64,000 bases of DNA from assembly GCF_036898095.1 (NCBI RefSeq), contig NC_090757.1, positions 63,667,081 through 63,731,080 on the forward strand. Reading direction: 5' to 3'. Position 1 is the stretch's first letter, and each line of letters starts with the position of its first letter. Of this stretch, positions 61,306 to 64,000 are shown in pieces. The position numbers were made by a program, and so were the translations under genes. Source of the DNA: Palaemon carinicauda. Lineage: Eukaryota; Arthropoda; Malacostraca; Decapoda; Palaemonidae. The notes beneath the pieces are model-generated. The model was not told the DNA's origin, ran no database searches, and saw only the letters and a list, made by a program, of their open reading frames with translations.

Positions 61306-62067
61306 ATGGGGGTGTATGTATTATAGCGGCCACCTGAATGTTTGATTACATCTAACTTAGAATACGGCAGTGTAAAGGGACGCCCCCCATTAGGTAAGGA
61401 CACGGCTTGTAAGTTAGGTTAGGGGGGATAAATTTAGGTTAGTTGATGTCCATTTTTAATCCACACGGGAGGAACTGGCCGCTGATACAAAGGCTCCGAC
61501 ATGACACACAAAAAGGATTTGGAAAGGACAAAAGCAAAGCACTTGAAGTGATAAGGAAAAGGGGAAAGATAAGCCCCTACATAAGTTTCTATGCGCTCGG
61601 GTACGTGATTGATTAACGGAAACATCAGTTTAACACAAGGCATCTGTAAAGTAAACTTGAAGGGTAATCTCATTCAAAGCAAGTATTTGCTAGGTGAAAA
61701 CTGAATGCAATATGGCAATATGATAAAATACAGAAATGACAAACAATTATTAAGATAAAGTAAAGGAAAGAATAAATACTTTACGGGATTACATTAAAAT
61801 GTAATAAAGGAGCATCAAGTCTCTAAGTATACTTGGATCGAGTAAAAAGAAAGGGGTGTATGTACGATAGCGGCCACCTGTATGTATTTTCATGTAAAAC
61901 TCAAAATACAACAGTGCAAGGGGGGTCGCAGGGGGCGTCAGCACCCCTTTAGGTAAGTAGGTAAGGACACGGCTTGTAGGTTAGGTTAGGGGGAAGTTTA
62001 GGTTAGTTGATCTCCATTTTTAATCAATGTGTGAGGAACTGGTCGCTGAAATACAAAGGCTCCAAGA
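61306..62067. repeat. Duplicated unknown repeat (61306-61501 and 61852-62067)
   Basis: Both copies share TATAGCGGCCACCTG, TAAGGACACGGCTTGTA, GTTAGGTTAGGGGG, GTTTAGGTTAGTTGAT or similar, CCATTTTTAATC and TACAAAGGCTCC in the same order and orientation, about 550 bp apart. Unknown family; no frames. Confidence 0.75.
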
Positions 62068-62179
62068 AAAATTGTACACGTGGGTGTTGTAACAAAGAAT
62101 ACATATACACTAACCTTAACTTCTCCCCCTAACTTTCAAGCCATGCCCTTACCTAAAGGGGGGGGGGGGGAGCCTTTGT

Positions 62180-62185
<6 letters not shown>

Positions 62186-62210
<25 letters not shown>

Positions 62211-62500
62211 GTTTATTGGACAAAAGATATTTACATTCAAAGATTTACAAAAAGAAAAAAAGACTCAGTCCAAGCCCATGTGGAGCAGAGCTCTTCGGGC
62301 AATAATACAACAAGATAATATCATCAAAGAAACTCTGTTCCGGTAAAGTTTCACAATACTACAGGGTATCATTTCGAACATAAAATACATTTTCCTGTAG
62401 GAAATATGAAGATTTAACCGAATTTGACCTTCACTTCAACCGCAAACAAACAGAACAACCAGTTCGACTGCTAACTTTAAGTAATTGAACTGATTGTTCT
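62186..62500 (-). mobile_element. LINE 3' end with (ATT)n tail, minus orientation
   Basis: Read on the minus strand it has GCCCGAAGAGCTCTGCTCC, CATGGGCTTGGACTGAGTC, TTTTGTCCAATAAAC and an ATT array (62187-62212). This looks like a LINE 3' UTR with polyadenylation-like AATAAA and a simple-repeat tail. The body is missing or lost at about 62500. Confidence 0.55.
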
Positions 62501-62581
62501 TATTGGTCACCTAGGCTTCTTGGAAAAAGGAAAAAATACTTGAGGTAATAAAAATAAAAACCTTATATTATTAAATGTCTC

Positions 62582-64000
62582 ATGAACACAAATCCTGTAT
62601 ATCACATTGATCCTGATGAAAACTTTATTGATTTTGTGAACACATCTGATCTGTTTTCCTGTAAATATTACACTACTGACACATTTAATGATTCTCTCCC
62701 TAATCATATGCGGCAATGCCTTTCATTAATAAGTTTTAATATTCGAAGTTTCAAGAAAAACCATGACGAATTTATTGGCTACTTAAATAACTGCAACCAT
62801 GAATTTGATATCATTGTATTGACCGAAACATGGGCTAAGGAAGAAACTCACTGCATGAATTATCTTCCTGGGTATAATGCGTGTCACAATTATCGGGAAG
62901 GTCGGAGGGGCGGCGGTGTGAGCATTTTCGTTAAAGACTCTATTGATTTTCAACCTCTTGATGACTTCTTCAACATTTCTAATGATAATTTTGAAAGTGT
63001 CGGTGTAACGGTTTCTATACCAAACTCGCCTCATAAAACAGTAATCTTAGGTATCTACAGACGTCCAGGAGGTAACGGAAATATGTTTTTCGACTCGTTA
63101 GAGGAGGTGCTAAGAAATCCAGGTATCTCCCCTATGAATACAATTGTCACTGGGGACTTTAACATCTGCTTAATGAGGGAAGGGGAGAGCGAGACCACCC
63201 GCAGACTGATTAACACAATGCGATCTTTTGACTTTCGCCCGTCAATAACTAGACCAACAAGAGTCGGCTCGAATGACTCGCTGTCTTGTATCGACCATAT
63301 TTGGGCAAATAATCTTGTTGGTAATAGTGGGATATTCTTAGCAGATATCACAGATCATTTCCCAATTTTCTGTAGTCTATTAATGCCTATATTAAACAAC
63401 GTAGACAACAAAATAAAAATTCAATTCAGAGATATGAGCGAAGTGAATGACAGGAAATTCACGGAACTCCTGAGGGGGAAAGACTGGACCGAATATGGTC
63501 AAGCCTCATTAGATCCTCACCTGGGGGCGGCCTCTTTTACGGATGAAATAGACAGCTTTTTCAATGAATGCTTTCCTTTAAAAACAAAATATGTAAGTGT
63601 TAAAAGATTGGTGAATAAGTGGCTCTCCAAAGGGCTACTGAAATCAATTAACATTAAACATAATTTATATCGAAGAATGAAATTGGGTGCTTATAGTGCC
63701 CAACGCTATAGAAACTATTGTAATATGTTGCTTACATTAATTCGCGTGGCAAAGAAAAAATATTTTGATAGTACTTTTGATCAACTCCGAAATGATGCTA
63801 AAAAATCCTGGGATCTCATAAATTCGTCCCTTAGGCCTGGAAAGAAAAAGCGCACTTCGCTAAGAAAACTCATTGGTCGTAACGGCGAAACTATTACTGA
63901 CAGCCAACAGATTGCAAATGCTTTTAATCTTCATTTCTCTACAATTGGCATTACTCTCCGAGATGCCCTGCCTCAAAATAATCAGTTAGATTTTCATTCC
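62582..64000 (+). CDS. LINE ORF2 protein, endonuclease plus start of RT, runs off window
   Basis: An uninterrupted frame of 473 codons from ATG 62582 (stop TAA at 62555 upstream) to the last base of the window. It encodes an APE-type endonuclease: SLISFNIRSFKKNHDEF, DIIVLTETWA, RRGGGVSIFVKDS, LGIYRRPGG, TGDFNICL, SLSCIDHIW and ADITDHFPIF. The catalytic N, E, D-x-N, D-H and S/T-D-H positions are all in place. The region before the RT domain follows (QIANAFNLHFSTIG). It resembles jockey/CR1-group ORF2. The family cuts target DNA and primes reverse transcription. It could be a recently active copy; the RT itself is beyond the window. Confidence 0.88.
   Translation, partial: MNTNPVYHIDPDENFIDFVNTSDLFSCKYYTTDTFNDSLPNHMRQCLSLISFNIRSFKKNHDEFIGYLNNCNHEFDIIVLTETWAKEETHCMNYLPGYNACHNYREGRRGGGVSIFVKDSIDFQPLDDFFNISNDNFESVGVTVSIPNSPHKTVILGIYRRPGGNGNMFFDSLEEVLRNPGISPMNTIVTGDFNICLMREGESETTRRLINTMRSFDFRPSITRPTRVGSNDSLSCIDHIWANNLVGNSGIFLADITDHFPIFCSLLMPILNNVDNKIKIQFRDMSEVNDRKFTELLRGKDWTEYGQASLDPHLGAASFTDEIDSFFNECFPLKTKYVSVKRLVNKWLSKGLLKSINIKHNLYRRMKLGAYSAQRYRNYCNMLLTLIRVAKKKYFDSTFDQLRNDAKKSWDLINSSLRPGKKKRTSLRKLIGRNGETITDSQQIANAFNLHFSTIGITLRDALPQNNQLDFHS

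Noticed and set aside
61413..61440. TTAGG-type telomere tract
   Set aside because: Only two or three imperfect units; too short to call interstitial telomere sequence.
61434..61510. ATG TCG GAG ... CAG as RpS11 exon 1
   Set aside because: No GT donor follows CAG, the residues do not match the S11 start, and the segment belongs to the duplicated unknown repeat.

Overview
This looks like eukaryotic nuclear DNA, most likely from a decapod crustacean. The evidence is spliced genes with GT-AG introns, very many long microsatellites, several LINE families ending in (TAA)n tails, and at least six traces of DIRS1-like tyrosine-recombinase retrotransposons, which are known to be common in Decapoda. 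There are no prokaryotic operons, rRNA genes, CRISPR arrays or intact tRNA genes. The species call is inference; no database search was possible.

Left part (1-22.7 kb, + strand): the 3' two thirds of a bHLH-PAS gene, best read as methoprene-tolerant (Met), the sesquiterpenoid (methyl farnesoate / juvenile hormone) receptor. Six exons keep one frame across 22 kb. Three encode the PAS-B ligand-binding domain, one a linker, one a 507-codon S/P/Q/N-rich region, and a newly proposed last exon supplies the C-terminus. The bHLH and PAS-A exons must lie before position 1. The introns hold LINEs, DIRS elements, a pogo-like element and a head-to-head tRNA-derived SINE palindrome.

Middle part (22.7-41 kb): intergenic, almost entirely transposon wreckage. 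It holds two copies of one RTE-like LINE facing away from each other, decayed DIRS pieces, a nested LINE-in-LINE insertion, a (GGA)n array of about 40 units, and a 650-bp tandem duplication just 3' of the next gene.

Right part (41.2-61 kb, - strand): the gene for ribosomal protein S11 (RpS11). Its exon 2 is present twice, as two 41-codon, phase-0/0 versions about 56% identical, followed by shared exons 3-5. This looks like a mutually exclusive exon pair giving two S11 N-terminal variants. Upstream, in what would be intron 1, lie six copies of an H/ACA-type small nucleolar RNA family (three subtypes, two copies each, 118-126 nt), all on the RpS11 sense strand. The first coding exon (about 4-5 codons) was not found. 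Other introns contain a TTAA-flanked DNA element, two DIRS elements with inverted terminal repeats, and LINE fragments.

Right end (61.3-64 kb): a duplicated unknown repeat, then a LINE 3' end facing left, then an uninterrupted LINE endonuclease/reverse-transcriptase ORF that runs off the window.
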